From Taxillus chinensis (lineage: Eukaryota; Streptophyta; Magnoliopsida; Santalales; Loranthaceae): a stretch of DNA of 64,000 bases. How positions within the stretch are numbered: position 1 is the stretch's first letter; every line of letters starts with the position of its first letter. A program made the position numbers and the translations under genes. A model generated the notes under the pieces. The model did no database searches. It worked only from the letters and a program-made list of their open reading frames with translations, and was not told the DNA's origin. Shown here piece after piece: positions 31,601-44,529 of the stretch. Location: positions 15,904,853 to 15,968,852 of the forward strand of contig CM042087.1 of NCBI GenBank assembly GCA_023512835.1, written 5' to 3'.

Positions 31601-34600
31601 TCAGGGTTGTTCGTCCTCGAACAGGTCAGGGTAGTGAGCACGCATCTCAGCCTCACGTTCCCAGGTCTCTTCCTCCATACCTCAGTGTTTCCACAACACC
31701 CGAACCAACGGAATAGTCTTACCTCACAGCTGCTTCACGTGCCTATCCAAAATACGGATTAGTGCCTCGACAATCGTCACATTCTCCCCAATATCCAGGG
31801 TACTCCAATCCAACACATGTGTGGGACCTGGATGGTATTTCCGCAATTGGGATACATGGAAAACATCATGAACTCTGCTCAAACTGGGAGGTAATGCTAA
31901 CCTATAAGCAACGGGTCCAACTTTGCTCAAAATCTCGAACGGTCCAATGTATCGTGGAGATAACTTGGATCCCTTTCCAAATCTCTTATGCCCTCTCCGT
32001 GGAGAAACATGAAGAAACACGTGGTCTCCAACCAAAAACTCCAATGGTCTGCGTCGGCGATCCGCATAAGACTTTTGTCTACTCTGGGCCGTAAGAAGGC
32101 GCTGCCTAATCAGTTGGACTTTTGCCGTAGCCTCTTGGACCAATTGAGGTCCCAACATAGCTGCCTCTCCAGCTTCTGCCCAACACAATGGAGACCGGCA
32201 AGGTCTGCCATACAATGCCTCAAACGGGGCCATCCCAATAGAAGCCTGGTAACTATTATTATAGGCAAACTCTACCAAAGGAAGGTGAGAAGCCCATGAT
32301 CCCCCAAAATCAAGCACACAAGCTCTCAAAAGGTCTTCCAACGTTTGAATGGTCCTCTCTGACTGACCATCAGTCTCAGGATGGAAAGCAGTACTCAAAT
32401 TAAGCCGCATCCCCAATGATTCTTGCAAACCATTCCAAAACCGAGAAGTGAATCGTGCATCTCTGTCTGAAACGATAGACAAAGGAACTCCATGCATTCG
32501 CACAATCTCATCGACATACAGCTGGCTCAATGTTCTAATGGAGTCTCGCTCCCAAACAGCCAAGAAATGGGCCGATTTAGTCAATCGGTCTACAATGACC
32601 CAAATCATATCCTTCCTCTCATGTCCTGTCACAAAATCCATGGAAATATGCTCCCACTTCCACTCAGCCACAGGCAATGGCTGTAACTGACCAGAAGGTC
32701 GTTGGTGCTCTGCCTTTACTTGTTGACAAGTAAGGCACCTGGAAACAAACTCTGCTATACACCTCTTCAGTCCTGGCCACCACAACTGTGCTCGCACGGC
32801 ATGATACATCTTAGTCCCTCCTGGATGCACAGCCAAATGGGAATGATGAAACTCCCTCATCACATCCTCGCGTAAGGAGGGTGGTACTATCAAGCGCCCC
32901 CTGAAATCTCAGCTCATGCTCAGTTCCTTCTGTCCATTCCTCAGATAGTTCACCGGCCTCTATCTGGGCCCAGATCACTTCACAGTCCACGTCCCCCAAC
33001 TGTCCCTCACGGACACGCTGGTATAACTTTGGCATTACAGCAATAGAACATAGGACTGCTTCCCCACTTCTAAAATCAGGCTGTACCTGCAGCACTGCTA
33101 ATTATTCCATCATTTTCCATTCTTTCATGGAAACCTCAGCTTTTCCCTTCCTACTCAGTGCATCTGCAACTACATTCCCCTTTCCAGGTGTGTAGGAGAG
33201 TGTAAAGTCAAACATCTGCAAGTACTCCACCCATCTCCTCTGTCTCAAATTCAGTTCCCTCTGGGTGAAGATGTACTGTAGGCTCTTGTGGTCAATGTAT
33301 ACCACAAATTTCTCCCCCAACAGGTAATGTTGCCACGACTTCAAGGCAAAGATAACTACTGCTAATTCCAGGTCATGCGTTGGGTAATTATGCTCATGGG
33401 GCTTAAGCTGTCGTGAGCCATAAGCTATGACTTTGTGTTCCTACATCAGAACACACCTCAATCCAACTCGGGACGCATCACAATACACCTCGTAAGGCAC
33501 TCCATCCCGTGGTAGACTCAAAACTGGTGTAGTAGTCAAACGAGTCTTCAATTCCTCAAAAGCTCGTTGATACTTGTCTGTCCACTCAAATTTAACTCCT
33601 TTTCGTGTCAGGGCTGTCATCGGTGCTGCTAACCGAGAGAACCCTTCCACGAAACGCCTGTAATATCCTGCCAGACCCAAGAAACTATGGATCTCAAGAA
33701 CATTCATGGGCCTTTTCCAAGATGATACAGACTCAATCTTGGTTGGGTCCACTCTAACTCCCTCGGCAGATACCACGTGCCTAAGGAAATGCACCTCTTG
33801 CATCCAGAAGTTACACTTGCTGAATTTAGCATACAACTGGTGGTCTCGGAGCGTCTGCAACACCACAGTCAAATGCTCCTCATGCTCCTCTCGGGTCCTT
33901 GAGTATACAAGGATGTCATCAATAAATACCACCACAAAGGAATCTAGGTACGGGGCAAATACCTGATTCATCAGGTGCATGAACACCGCCAGTGCATTCG
34001 TGAGCTCGAAAGGCATCACCAACCACTCATAGTGCCCATATCTACACCTGAAAGCAGTCTTAGGAATATCTTCGCTCCTGACCCTCACCTGATGATACCC
34101 AGAACGCAAATCAATCTTTGAAAACCACTGTGCCCCACTCAGTTGGTCAAACAAATCATTAATCCTCGGCAAAGGGTATTTGTTCTTTACTGTCACTTGG
34201 TTCAGCTTTCGATAATTAATGCAGAGTCGTAGTGAACCGTTTGCCTTTTTAGCAAACAAGACTGGTGCACCCCAAGGTGATGTACTTGGGCGAATGAAAC
34301 TTTTATCTCCCAGCTCCTTTATTTGCTTTTGAAGCTCCCTCAACTCGGCAGGTCCCATCCGGTATGCCACTTGTGAGATAGGTCCCGCCCCTGGCAATAA
34401 CTCGATTGTGAACTCAACACTCCTGTGTGGAGGCAACTCCAGTAACTCCCCAGGAAACACATCCTGAAAATTCTCAACAACAACTGGCCACACTCGTTTT
34501 TCAATATTACCTTCCTCCTCAAAAGTAAGTGTAGCAAGTCTATGGGTAACACTACCCCATAGCCCTCTCGTCAGTCCAGCCCTCCCGACATTCTCATTCC

Positions 34601-34613
34601 ATTCCCCCACTAG
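31601..34613 (-). pseudogene. G2 pol: RT, RNase H, integrase, chromodomain-like end
   Basis: Read on minus: RT from 34610 (E-W-N-E-N) with [10 protein letters not shown] and the catalytic F-I-D-D (about 33925). TAG at about 33440 replaces Gln in V-L-M-Q. RNase H has Y-T-P-G-K-G-N and A-D-A-L-S-R, with TAA at about 33101 replacing Gln. A one-base shift near 32895 precedes integrase: H-H-S ... C-L-T-C-Q-Q, M-D-F-V-T-G, S-D-R-D-A, and E-T-D-G-Q-S-E-R (Asp, Asp, Glu). The C-terminus has F-H-V-S-Q-L-R-K-Y, a further stop near 31723 and V-R-V-L-W, ending at 31601. The domain order is that of chromoviral Gypsy elements. Confidence 0.9.
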
Positions 34614-35252
34614 TAGGGCTATAAATGAACCAAACGTTCATGAACAAGCTCGCGTTCGGCTCGATAAAAGATCGTTCATGTTCGTTCGTTAAGGAATAGT
34701 GTCGTTCGTGAACAGTTCGCGAACACCATTGTGATATTCATGAACATGTTCGCGAACGTTCACGAACAAGTGTTCACGAACAGTTCGTAAATATTGTTCG
34801 TGATCGTGAAAATTATTTATGAACAAAAAATTAAAAAATTTATTAATATGTATAAAAGTTATTTTATTAAATATAAATATATATTTTTGATTTATTTGTT
34901 TATTATTACTATTATTATAATATTTTGGTGAACCATATATAGTAATTGTTTAAACATATTAAACAAAAATAATACAACCTAACATTTAATTAATTATACT
35001 TTTTTGAATAAGTTTGCGATATTTATTCTTTTTTGTAGATTTTTACGATTTTATAATTATGTTCGTAAACGTTCGTGAACAAGTTTTGTGAACACATGTT
35101 TATGAACGTTCGTGAACAAAAGAGTAATGTTCGTGAACAGTTCGTGAACATCATAATTTAAGGCTCGTGTCCGGTTTGGTTCGTTAATGAATAGTAACAA
35201 ACATATTCGAACATCTTACTACTCGGCTCGGCTCGGTTCGTTTGCAGCCCTA
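34614..35252. mobile_element. 639-bp non-autonomous hAT-type element in G2
   Basis: Terminal inverted repeats TAGGGCTATAAATGAACC and TAGGGCTGCAAACGAACC, flanked by perfect 8-bp CCCACTAG duplications (34606-34613, 35253-35260). 8-bp duplications and these ends fit the hAT superfamily. The interior is AT-rich with many GTTCGTGAAC-type palindromes at both sides (34640-34805 and 35055-35165) and no ORF. It splits the G2 gag-pol frame. Confidence 0.92.
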
Positions 35253-37033
35253 CCCACTAGGGTACAGGGTAATCCTGTGGGTGAAATAAATGACACCCGC
35301 CGTCTATAACAGTCAGTCTTAGCCTGGAAGGCCATTAACCAGTCCATCCCTAAAATCAAATCAAAGGTCCTCATGGGCATCACATACAAATCAAATGTGA
35401 CCTCAACATCTCCTATCGTAAGCATACACTCACGACACACTCGGTTTATTGTCGATGCACCTCCCACAGGTGACTCAACACTCAAAGGCCTATCTTCCCT
35501 CACACAATCAAGTCCAAGGCTCTCAACCAAGGACTTAGCAATCAAGGAGCACGAAGCTCCGGTATCAAACAAGATAGCAACTATAGTGTGAGATATCAAA
35601 ACAGTACCTCGAACCACCGAAGGTCCGGCTTCGCCTTCCTCAGAGGATAGTGGTAACTCCTCCCGCTCGGGTGGTGCTGAAGTAAGTGCAAATACTCTGC
35701 CATGGTTTGCCCTGCTACTAGCCTCTCCTGTTTGTCCTTTGATCCCTGTCTGATGTCCACTTGGACGATTCTCTGAATCGCCTTGTGGTTGCTTCTCTCC
35801 CTGTGGCCTTGCATGAGTGGAACCAGCTTGACTCGCCTGCCATGAACGTGCTGGCCTCGGAGTTGGGGCCCGAAAGTGGGTCTCACTCCTCCCTTCTGAT
35901 GCGAATCCACCAGCTCCCCGGTTGTTCCCCTTACTGAAACACACCGTACTAAGGTGTCCGGTCTTCCCACAGCTATGGCACTGCAGGTGCTGCTTGGGAC
36001 ACTCACGTTTCATGTGTCCAGTTTGGCCACAACAAGTACACTCACGTGGGAAACCTCCAGCTGAGTTCCCCGGTCCTCTAGAGTAACGGGACTTTGGTGG
36101 AGCCATTGGTGATTGGCCCTTGTCCCTGGGGAAACTGCTACCTCCAAGCTCAACTCTCGGTCTCTTGGAGTCTCCCTGCTTATCGCGCGTACTTTGTGCT
36201 AGCCGCTCCTGATGAGCCTGTTTACCCTCCTCCAGTCCTCTTTCCACAATCTTAGCTGTCTCCACGACCTCAGCATAGGTCCTCAGCCGCAGCATTTCCA
36301 CCCTCTGCTTGAGGGCAGGCCTGAGTCCCATAGTAAACTGATGGGCCTTCAGGTCCTCTCTAGAGATTGCCTCAGGGGCAAACTGGCTCAGTCTTCGGAA
36401 TTCATGCTCATACTCAGACACAGTGCGTGATCCTTGTCTCAAACCACTGAACTCTTCCCGTTTCTGCCACCGTAAGGACTCCGGGAAGTACTCCTCATGG
36501 AACAATTGAAGGACCTCCTCCCATGACAAGGTCTGCATGTCTCGGCTACCTGAAATGCTGAGCCACCACTCTAAGGCTTCCTCTTCCAACTGCCTGACTA
36601 CTAACCTCACTTTATCCTCCTCTCGGGGTCGGAGAAAGGAGAACACGTGCTCAATCTGTCGCAGCCAATGCTCTGCCGCTAGAGAATCAGCTCCTCCCTT
36701 GAACCTCGGTGATTGTTCCTTCCGGAACCGGGTCACCACATCTTCCTCCTCCCGTTTCATCGGTATCTCTTGTCTACGTGGAGGCTCTGTCTCACGGGGT
36801 GGAGAAGGTAGCACTGTCTGCTATGCCATCATCTCCCGCCTAGTCTCATCTCGGATCTCTCCCCTCAGATCCTCTCGCATGCCTTGTACATTCTCACTCA
36901 AGGCCCTAACTTGGGCCATGATCCGCTCCATGGGATCATCGCCCTCCATTTGCTGCCTTCCCTCTTGTCCAGCACGTGCAGAAGACTCATCCTCTGCAGC
37001 TGGGGTAGCCCGGGTAACTCTCCTAGGAGGCAT
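35253..37033 (-). pseudogene. G2 gag and aspartic protease
   Basis: It starts M-P-P-R-R-V-T-R-A-T at 37033. A single TAG (36821-36823) replaces a Gln. The frame then runs open to the hAT insertion. Capsid-like F-L-R-P-R-E-E-D-K-V-R-L lies near 36630. Two intact CCHC knuckles, C-T-C-C-G-Q-T-G-H and C-H-S-C-G-K-T-G-H, lie at about 36040 and 35970. Protease D-T-G-A-S is at about 35555. Gag and Pol share one frame, as is usual for Tekay/Del. The encoded protein would form particles and mature itself if the stop were absent or read through. Confidence 0.9.
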
Positions 37034-37536
37034 TGTCTACACATTTCAAAAACAAGTGGAGCTGGAATCAATATCTCTCAAGCTTAGCACACCCTCACCT
37101 CTAGGACCATGAGGTACTCAAACAATATCTCATAAGCATACACATCATGTTCACAAGATCTCAACATACATATTACAATCTCATACCTTAAAATTTTTAA
37201 CACATCATAGTTTCTCAAATCAGCATGTCTTAACACTTTCCACAGTATTCATATTTCAATTCATTGTATGCTCATTTCGAATCAGTTACTCATTTCAAAT
37301 CATGACACTCACATTATGATTAAGCTAGTGCCCTAATGCCAATGCATGTATGAACCCCATCTCAAATGCAAATGCCTTACTCTTTGGTCTAACTACCCCT
37401 GAGTGCACCCCAGAAAACTAGATAGAACCACGGTGATCAGGCGTGTCCTATATTGCCTTCTAAGGGTCTCAGAAGCAGTTATCCCCCCCACTATCCTAAG
37501 TCCACTAGACCATGAACTTGGGCTCTGATACCATAA
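37034..37536 (-). other. G2 leader and primer-binding site
   Basis: TGGTATCAGAGCC at 37521-37533 (minus) matches the initiator tRNA-Met 3' end, three bases from the LTR. No ORF in the leader. Confidence 0.85.
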
Positions 37537-39370
37537 TGTCACGTCCCAAATTTCTTTCCCCCAGGAAATGGGTAATGACTGCCCATGCCCGCACCCGAAG
37601 GGTCAAGGGTTCGGTGTAAACACCAAGGTGAGGACACCTACTGCGGGTGCTATCCTATCCCTGTATCACAAGTCAACATGCCAAGGGGCATATACCTGTT
37701 TCCATGCCAAGCACACCACCACAATACCCATACATACAGTATTCACAACACAACACAATACATCAATTACATTGCTCAGAGGCTTCGAGCCCTTTTACAA
37801 ACCACTAGGGAACAAGCTCCCATCAATATAACCAGGATACACAGTTTAAACCAATAGAATCTCAAATACAATAAAACAACCAAATGTATATATATATATA
37901 TATATATGGCCGTACAGCCCCAACGGCCTACCAACTCAGCTCTTCTGCCTATCGCCTGCTAGGTCATGCAAAGAACAGTTCATAGGAGGGGTGAGCACAC
38001 CACAGCTCAGTAGGGATCAAGTCTCCCCAGTCCCATCCCACTCTAAAACTATGCATGTCAAGTGGATGCATGTGCTCGTGTAGTGACTTAAGCTAAAACA
38101 ATAACCATCACCTAGTAAACACGCCTCATACCTCAGCCTGCACTGGAGGGCAGAGGACACCCCGCCACCACAGCGACATGACATACCACACCAGGCAAAT
38201 GTGAATCTCATCTCAAGGGGTACAGTATAATGACTGTCCCATACTCAGCTCAATCCCCGCGTTTCTGGGGTTCTCATCTCAACTCCCCACGTTTCTGGGG
38301 TCCTCAACATACACATTTCAACATATACAACTCAATAAACATAACTCAACAAACACAGTACAAACATGTAACTCATTTAGCATACAAAAACTCAACTCAG
38401 AATGTAAGACAACAAATAGTCTCAGAACAATCAAATCATTACATATAACATCACCTAACTCCTCATGTACCCTAAAGTCCACACATTTCTCACACTCATA
38501 GTCTGGATCATCAACAACCTTTCAAAGGAAGCTTATCCACCTCAAGGGGAGCCCAAAACAAGCTACACGTGACAACTAATTGTCCCGGGCAGAGGCAAAT
38601 TAACTCAAAACATCATTCTAACCATCCCAGAAGGTTCAGGGACAATTTTTAGCCAAAAATAAGGTTGCACGTGAAAAGGTCATTCTTATGTGCCGGGGTA
38701 TTTCAACTCACATGCCTCTAAGGAAGCTCCACTTAAAATTTGGGGCAATTTGGAGCAAGAATGAATCTGCAAGTGAAAAAGGCATTCTCACGTGCAGGCT
38801 CCAAAACCTTCCTTTTGTCATTCTAATCATTTTTCCCTAAAGAACCAACCTCAAATTCGTTTTAGTTTAGAAGTTATTGAGATTCTAAGTCCGTAAACAG
38901 GGTCTAAATCCAACTCTGGCCTCACTCTCATTTTGATTTCCCAATACCAAAGGCCTTAGCCAAACCAGATACAGGGTTTTCCTAAAAATTTTCATCTAAA
39001 TAGTCTCAAGACAATGGGTATACAAATGACCCCTAACCCAAAGGCACAAATAATCTCACGCAGAAATTCAAAAATGCAGAAAACTCAGACAAAAACCCCA
39101 GATTATCCATAGGCTCAGGGTGAATTTAGAAACTCAATATATATTAAAAATCTCTTTTCAACATCCCAGATCATCACATAAATTTTGTTTTCTAGAATCT
39201 GTAAGAGAGAGACGGCAAAGAGACAAAACTTGAAATCCCTACCTCGTGTTGCAGAAAAAGAATTGGGGAAAAGAACGGAGCGATCTGTATCTTTGCTACC
39301 TCAACGCCTCTGGCCTCCCATTGTCTGAAAGGAATCCTTGACCACCAGAAACTCCTCCAACTCTGGATCG

Positions 39371-39410
<40 letters not shown>

Positions 39411-39809
39411 TGTGTGTATGACGGCTGCAGGTAAGGTAGGGTTTGGTTTTCCTTTTCTTTTCTCCTATTTCCTTTTTTTTTTATTTTGTTTTTTTTAATA
39501 GAAGCCCATGACCAAATGCAGCCCAATGGTGGTTAAGTAAACCCAAAAAAAAAGGCCCACTCTCTCATATTGGGTTTTCCTTTGAAGGGAGACCCAAAGC
39601 TCAAAATACAAACCCAGGTAATTTAAAAGGGAATATAAAATTATTTGTGAAATCCCGAAAATACCCCTTAGGGCCTCAAATCCCAAACTTAGTCCAAGTA
39701 CAGTCAAAATTCTCCATTTGATGAGCACATCATTGTGTTGATATCCATTTGTTAAAATAAGGTCTAACTCAAGGCTATCTCCAAGGCCCCTCAAATACGG
39801 GTCCTTACA
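37537..39809 (-). repeat. 5' LTR of G2 (2273 bp)
   Basis: Collinear with 29141-31440. Main differences are microsatellite lengths and one 68-bp segment present only here (39669-39736), so the insertion is fairly recent. Confidence 0.9.
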
Positions 39810-39814
39810 TCAGC

Positions 39815-40559
39815 CTCGGAGGACCTCCCTCAAAGACCCAAAAACATTGACTCGGAGGTCAGCCTCGGAGAACCTCCCTCGAAGACCCAAGGCCACTGAC
39901 CCGAAGGTCTATCTCGAAGAATCTCTCTCGAAGACCCGAGGACACACCCTCGAAGGATCCCCCACTCAAAGACTCGAAGACACACCCTCAAAGGATTCCA
40001 CCTCGACGACGCGAAGAACTCCCACGAAGACTCCTAGACACACCCTCAAAGGATTCCCCCTCGAAGACTCGGAGAACTCCCTCGAACTTCGACCATTCGA
40101 ACTTAAATCTTCGACTCTATGACTCTTTGACCCTCTGACTCTATCCCTCGACTCTACGACTCTTAACCTTAAACATGCTGCTGACCACACAATTCGCCCA
40201 GCACTACTGTTCATTGTCATTCCACCGCCCTTCAACTGGAATCAACTAAGCGACCTCCCAGACATTCAAAAACCATACTTTTACGCACAGTCCCCAACTT
40301 ACACCACAAATTGCATCCTAAAATACCTCTAAATCATATGGCAATACTAGATACATATACAAACAAACAGATCAAGCCACAATAAGAGTTTCTCCCTCAA
40401 AATATACCAGATCGATTATACCTCACACCATCCACATCATAACAAGACAGGATCACGGTAAGGGAGTTTAGGAGCACCTACCTCTTAAAGCTGATTGAAA
40501 ACTTTGATCTTCGTGCTCTAGATCCAAAGACTCCTTGGTGTCACCCTCTCTCTTGCACA

Positions 40560-40606
<47 letters not shown>

Positions 40607-41003
40607 CGCAGAATGCCAAAAATGCACCAAAAACCCTATCTCTCTTACTCTTGCACACTCCTTTGGTGTCATCCTCAGATAAGCCATATTGCTCCATGGG
40701 GCTCCAGACTCCAAAATGGGTCTAAGTATAGTCAAACTTCCACACTTTTCAAGCATGATTACATGCTCACATCTACTCATTCCAATTCTCACTCTAACAC
40801 ATAGTCCACTCCTAGGACCAGGAATACAAGTCTTTACAACCACAAACCCTGAGAAAGTCAACAATCGGGCCACTCGGGGCCCCGACCCAGAATTAGGCCC
40901 AAGTATAGCCAAAATGCTCAGATTGATGAACACAATATTGTCCATATATTTCCAGTCACCTAGAATGGCTATCTTTATGTCCTACTCAAATATAAGTCTT
41001 TAT
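39815..41003 (-). mobile_element. G5 LTR, second piece
   Basis: Continues the CGAAGA tandem array (39815-40130), then a (CT)n run at 40561-40603. It fades out near 41000 at TATAAGTCTTTATA, a decayed form of the CGGGTCCTTACA LTR end. Confidence 0.6.
40561..40603. repeat. (CT)n microsatellite
   Basis: About 21 CT units in the G5 LTR, in the same relative place as the (GA)n leader runs of other LTRs. Confidence 0.95.
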
Positions 41004-41837
41004 AAAAATGAGGAGAGTAATATTCGTTGGAGCAAGGCAACAAGACTATGGCAAAGTATGACAAAATGTTTGCAGAATTGGGTTAATTTGCCCCATAGAC
41101 TAGAAGAGACGAGGAGAATAAGGCCCAAGATTTCATAGATGGACTAAGGCTAACACTACGAAGAGGAATTAATGTGCTGGAGCTGGCTACCTTGAGGGAG
41201 GCGGTTAATAAGGCAACCATAGCTGAAAGGGAATTAGATCAGATTAAATCCCATAAATCGAGAGGATCCTTTGGAATCAATTTCAAAAGGCCAAGTCAGG
41301 AAGGTAACACTGGACAAGCTGATAGGAATCATGTATCAAAATCTTCTAACCGTACAGGACCTTCGGAAGGTGTTTCTAACTTTAGAAACCTAGTAACCTA
41401 TTGGGGTTATGGCCTGCCAGGACATTTTTTAAAGGATTTCCCAGGAAATTCATGAAGTGCTTCAAGTGTGGACAGATGGGGCATTAGGAGAGAACATGCC
41501 CGAAGGCTAGCTTGGCAAGGGTGGTAAGGCCGTAGCAAACTCAAGATCAGGGTCAAAGGAATGGTGCTCCCTATAAGAGATCGGCATAGGCTATACAGTT
41601 GACTCAGGGGCAGTCTACTATTCAGCAACCCCTGTGCGGAGCTCAGTCTCAGAGGGAACAACTAGACCATGCACCAGCTAATCAAGTAAGGTATGTGTGT
41701 GATGTGGGAGAACCTATGCCATTGTGGACTCAACAGTTGGAGTACCACCAGAAGAAGAGGCTTTATAGGAAGAATCAACAGTTAGAGGTACTATAATAAT
41801 TTTTCATGTAGTATGTTCAGTTCTAATTGATACTAGT
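41004..41837 (+). pseudogene. Gypsy gag and protease fragment
   Basis: Reads Y-D-K-M-F-A-E-L-G, then F-I-D-G-L-R-L-T-L (about 41133) and L-A-T-L-R-E-A-V-N-K-A. A CCHC knuckle C-F-K-C-G-Q-M-G-H (about 41460) has a stop after the His. The protease start V-L-I-D-T lies at about 41815-41835. Several frameshifts and stops. It is a different Gypsy lineage from G1-G3, whose gag is not alike. It is cut by the U2 LTR at 41838. Confidence 0.75.
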
Positions 41838-43009
41838 TGTTGGTTCCTGGGAGCCTAGAGGGTGGTGAATAGGCTCTTTGAAAAATTCTTCTCTTATCTT
41901 TGGCATAACATTAATACTGATTGAAAAATAAAATCGATGCGGAAGACAATCAAATTTAGTGGAAGTATTTTTTTATTATCAACTAATAATTACAACAAAA
42001 TGGAAAGCAGATAAAGCTATTTGCACTACCTTTTGATCTACTGAAAAAGTATATCTCTTTGTTTCTAATAGCACTCTTCTATTACACACACACACTAGCA
42101 CAATACACAAATTCACAAGCACACATATACAAGTATCAATGATTGTATATTTATACGTATCCCTTGTGTTGACTTCTTGGAACTCAGACTTATCCACCCG
42201 GGTGATGAGTTGCATTAAAGTTCTCGTCCTTGGAAAACATCTATGCCTTAAATGCTGTAGATATGGAGCCCAAGACATTAGAAGCATGAGCCTATTGAAT
42301 TGCTTTGCGTAATTCCAATTTCGTTGAAGTCTTTATCCACGCCTCCGAGTGATCCACGTGTAAGATGATATAAATGTCTTCAATGGATCTATCTTACATT
42401 AGGACATAGCAAGTGAAGTGCTTGGATCCCTTATTCCTTATCAGCATTCATTACTCCGTGTCAATTGAACACTCTGATCTCTTATTCCGTATCAATGTTC
42501 CTTACTCCATGTCAATTGAACACTCGGATCCCTTACTCCGTATCAGTACTTTCTTACTCTGTATGAGTAGAAGACTCAGATCCTTACTCCATGTCTTCAT
42601 TTCCTTACTTTGCTCGAGTGAAAGACTCGGATCCTTATTTTGCATCTTCTTGTCCTTAGTCCACGTGAGTCGAAGACTCAGATCCTTACTCCGTGTCTTT
42701 TTATCCTTATTTCGTGCGAGTCAAAGACTCGGATCCTTATTCTGTTTCTTCCTGTCCTTAGTCCTTGTTAACGTTCCTTACTCTGTAGCTTTTGATAACT
42801 TGGTTATTTACCAAGTCTTTTGTCGACACTCACAATAATCCAGGCCAGGATTATGTATCATGTCCTTAACGTATCGCTCACGAGTGATTTTGACTTTGTC
42901 ATTTTAAGCTTATCTTCTGCAACATGTTAGAGATAGAGAAATGAGAGATCTCAAATCAAATTACATAGGGTTTAATTTACATCTTCCAAATTCTAGGTTC
43001 AATCTAATA
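41838..43009 (-). repeat. 3' LTR of U2 (1172 bp)
   Basis: On minus it begins TATTAGATTGAACC (U1: TGTTGGATCAAATCC) and ends GGAACCAACA. Holds reversed CCTTACTCCG-type repeats at 42410-42790. Confidence 0.75.
42410..42790 (-). repeat. Tandem repeats in the U2 LTR
   Basis: About a dozen units with CCTTACTCCGTRTC and GAAGACTCGGATCC; counterpart of 2820-3130 in U1. Many units carry GACTCGGATCCTTA. Confidence 0.75.
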
Positions 43010-43156
43010 ATCTCCCCCAATATGGAGATGCCAAAATCCTTTGTGATCTGATTTGGTAAATGAAGCAGTAACACACAATCACAGAGATAAGAAATTTGCA
43101 CCTTTCATTTCTATTAGAAATATGAATACATTTTAAATCAAAGTATATGTAATGAT

Positions 43157-43460
43157 TATGGAACAAATGGCTTATTGTACTTAAAAGCCATTATTGCTTG
43201 ATGCTCCCTCATTTCCATCATCTGCACCATAGTGTAGTCTATTGTGTTGTTCCATCCGGAATTGTTCTTGAAGAGAGACTGTAAGAAGTAGCAGATGAAT
43301 GCACCATTGCTCTCTCCATCAGGTTGTTGTGGAACAATGTTTTTATCACGGAAAATCGTAGTCAGCTTCACATTAGGGGCAATGGGAGGTTGTCCAACTG
43401 ATTCGAAAAACTTGCTTTCTTTCAAAGTAGAAGATAGATTTATCAGCAAGACAACCTTCC
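43157..43460 (-). pseudogene. Ulp1-like domain of U2, C-terminal part, catalytic residues lost
   Basis: Aligns with 2055-2391 of U1. The motif that is D-S-C-G-A-F in U1 is E-S-N-G-A-F here, so the nucleophile Cys is Asn. The I-L-I-D-S strand is L-L-I-N-L, so the Asp is Asn. The Gln of Q-Q-P-D-G is kept. The ORF ends at 43157 with K-Y-N-K-P-F-V-P, as in U1. Upstream it is cut by a solo LTR at 43461; the N-terminal half resumes at 45159. The domain cannot act as a cysteine protease. Confidence 0.8.
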
Positions 43461-43889
43461 TGTAATGACCCGTACTTTTGGGATGTGGAGTTAGTCACAG
43501 TTATGCCCTTTGGGTGACAATTATTGGGTTTTAGGGAGTTTTTCCCCTACTCTCTTTGGATAGAACACCTTGTATGATGTTGATCAAGCAATAGGCAAGA
43601 TTTGGGATGCCTAAGGAGGCATACATGGGGTGCACATCATATGGGCCATATGACGTGCAAGGGTATTAATGCTTGCCTGTCTTCTTTATGATTGAAAGAA
43701 ACTTGGGGTGGATTTTCAGAGCATTTGGAGTTGCACGTCATATGGGGATATGACGTGCATTGTGACGTGCAGGCATATTTTTGCACCATCACCTTGGTTT
43801 TGTGATTCTAAACATCTTTTCCCAAAGGGGTATGTTGGAATTGTGGATATTTTGGTGTGTATGGATGTGGGAAGGTCATAGCTTGTTCC

Positions 43890-43967
43890 ATCAAAACTAC
43901 GTCGTTTTGATGCTGGGATTCACTTAATCAAAACTACGTCGTTTTGATGTTGTGTTGTCTATATAAG
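43890..43967 (+). promoter_or_regulatory. Twin palindromes and TATA box, plus solo LTR
   Basis: Palindromes at 43890-43911 and 43927-43948, CTATATAAG at 43959-43967. Spacing equals that in G1. Confidence 0.7.
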
Positions 43968-44529
43968 GGGGATAAGCCCTCTGTTTTAGGTTTTAGGGTT
44001 TATTGTTCCACCAGCTGTCGCAGAGAGAGAGAGAGAGGGAAGGAGAGCTTCTGGTGGCTGCCGGAGCGTCTTGCGTGGGTGGTCGGAATCTAGTGTGGAA
44101 GTGGGAGCAGGAGGACATACAAGGTAGGGGTTCTGTCTTTCCCGGTCTGTTCCGGGGTTAGCCCTGCATAGAGGTTTTGCAGAGTTTCTATGGCTATTGC
44201 TATAATATTTATATGTAAATCCATATAGGTGTGATCTCCTATATGGATGTTGGCCATCAATGGCGTCCTGGGTGTGTTTTTGATGTTGGGTTATTAGTGC
44301 ATGTTACATGTTCGATAAAATGCCTGTGTGATTATGTTTGTGTAAATATGCCCGGTAAGTGTTTGTTTTTATACTTGAGAGGCTGGATTTGTGGGTTTGT
44401 AAACATGTGCATGCTAAGTGTTTGTTTTTATGCTTGAGAAGCTGGGTTTGTGCACTTGTGAATGTGTGCATGCTAAGTGTTTAGTTTTATGCCTGAGTAA
44501 CCAACGTGTATGCTGTGTGCTTGTCTGTT

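Larger units (their letters stand above)
29141..39809 (-). mobile_element. G2: full-length Tekay/Del-type Gypsy element (10.7 kb with insert)
   Basis: LTRs at 29141-31440 and 37537-39809 with TGTCACG...CCTTACA ends, perfect TCAGC duplications at 29136-29140 and 39810-39814, primer site at 37521-37533 and polypurine tract at 31441-31460. The gag-pol frame is interrupted by only four Gln-to-stop changes, one shift and a 639-bp hAT-type insertion. It is the best-preserved coding copy here and lacks the CAG/CTG damage seen in G1 and G3. Confidence 0.95.
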
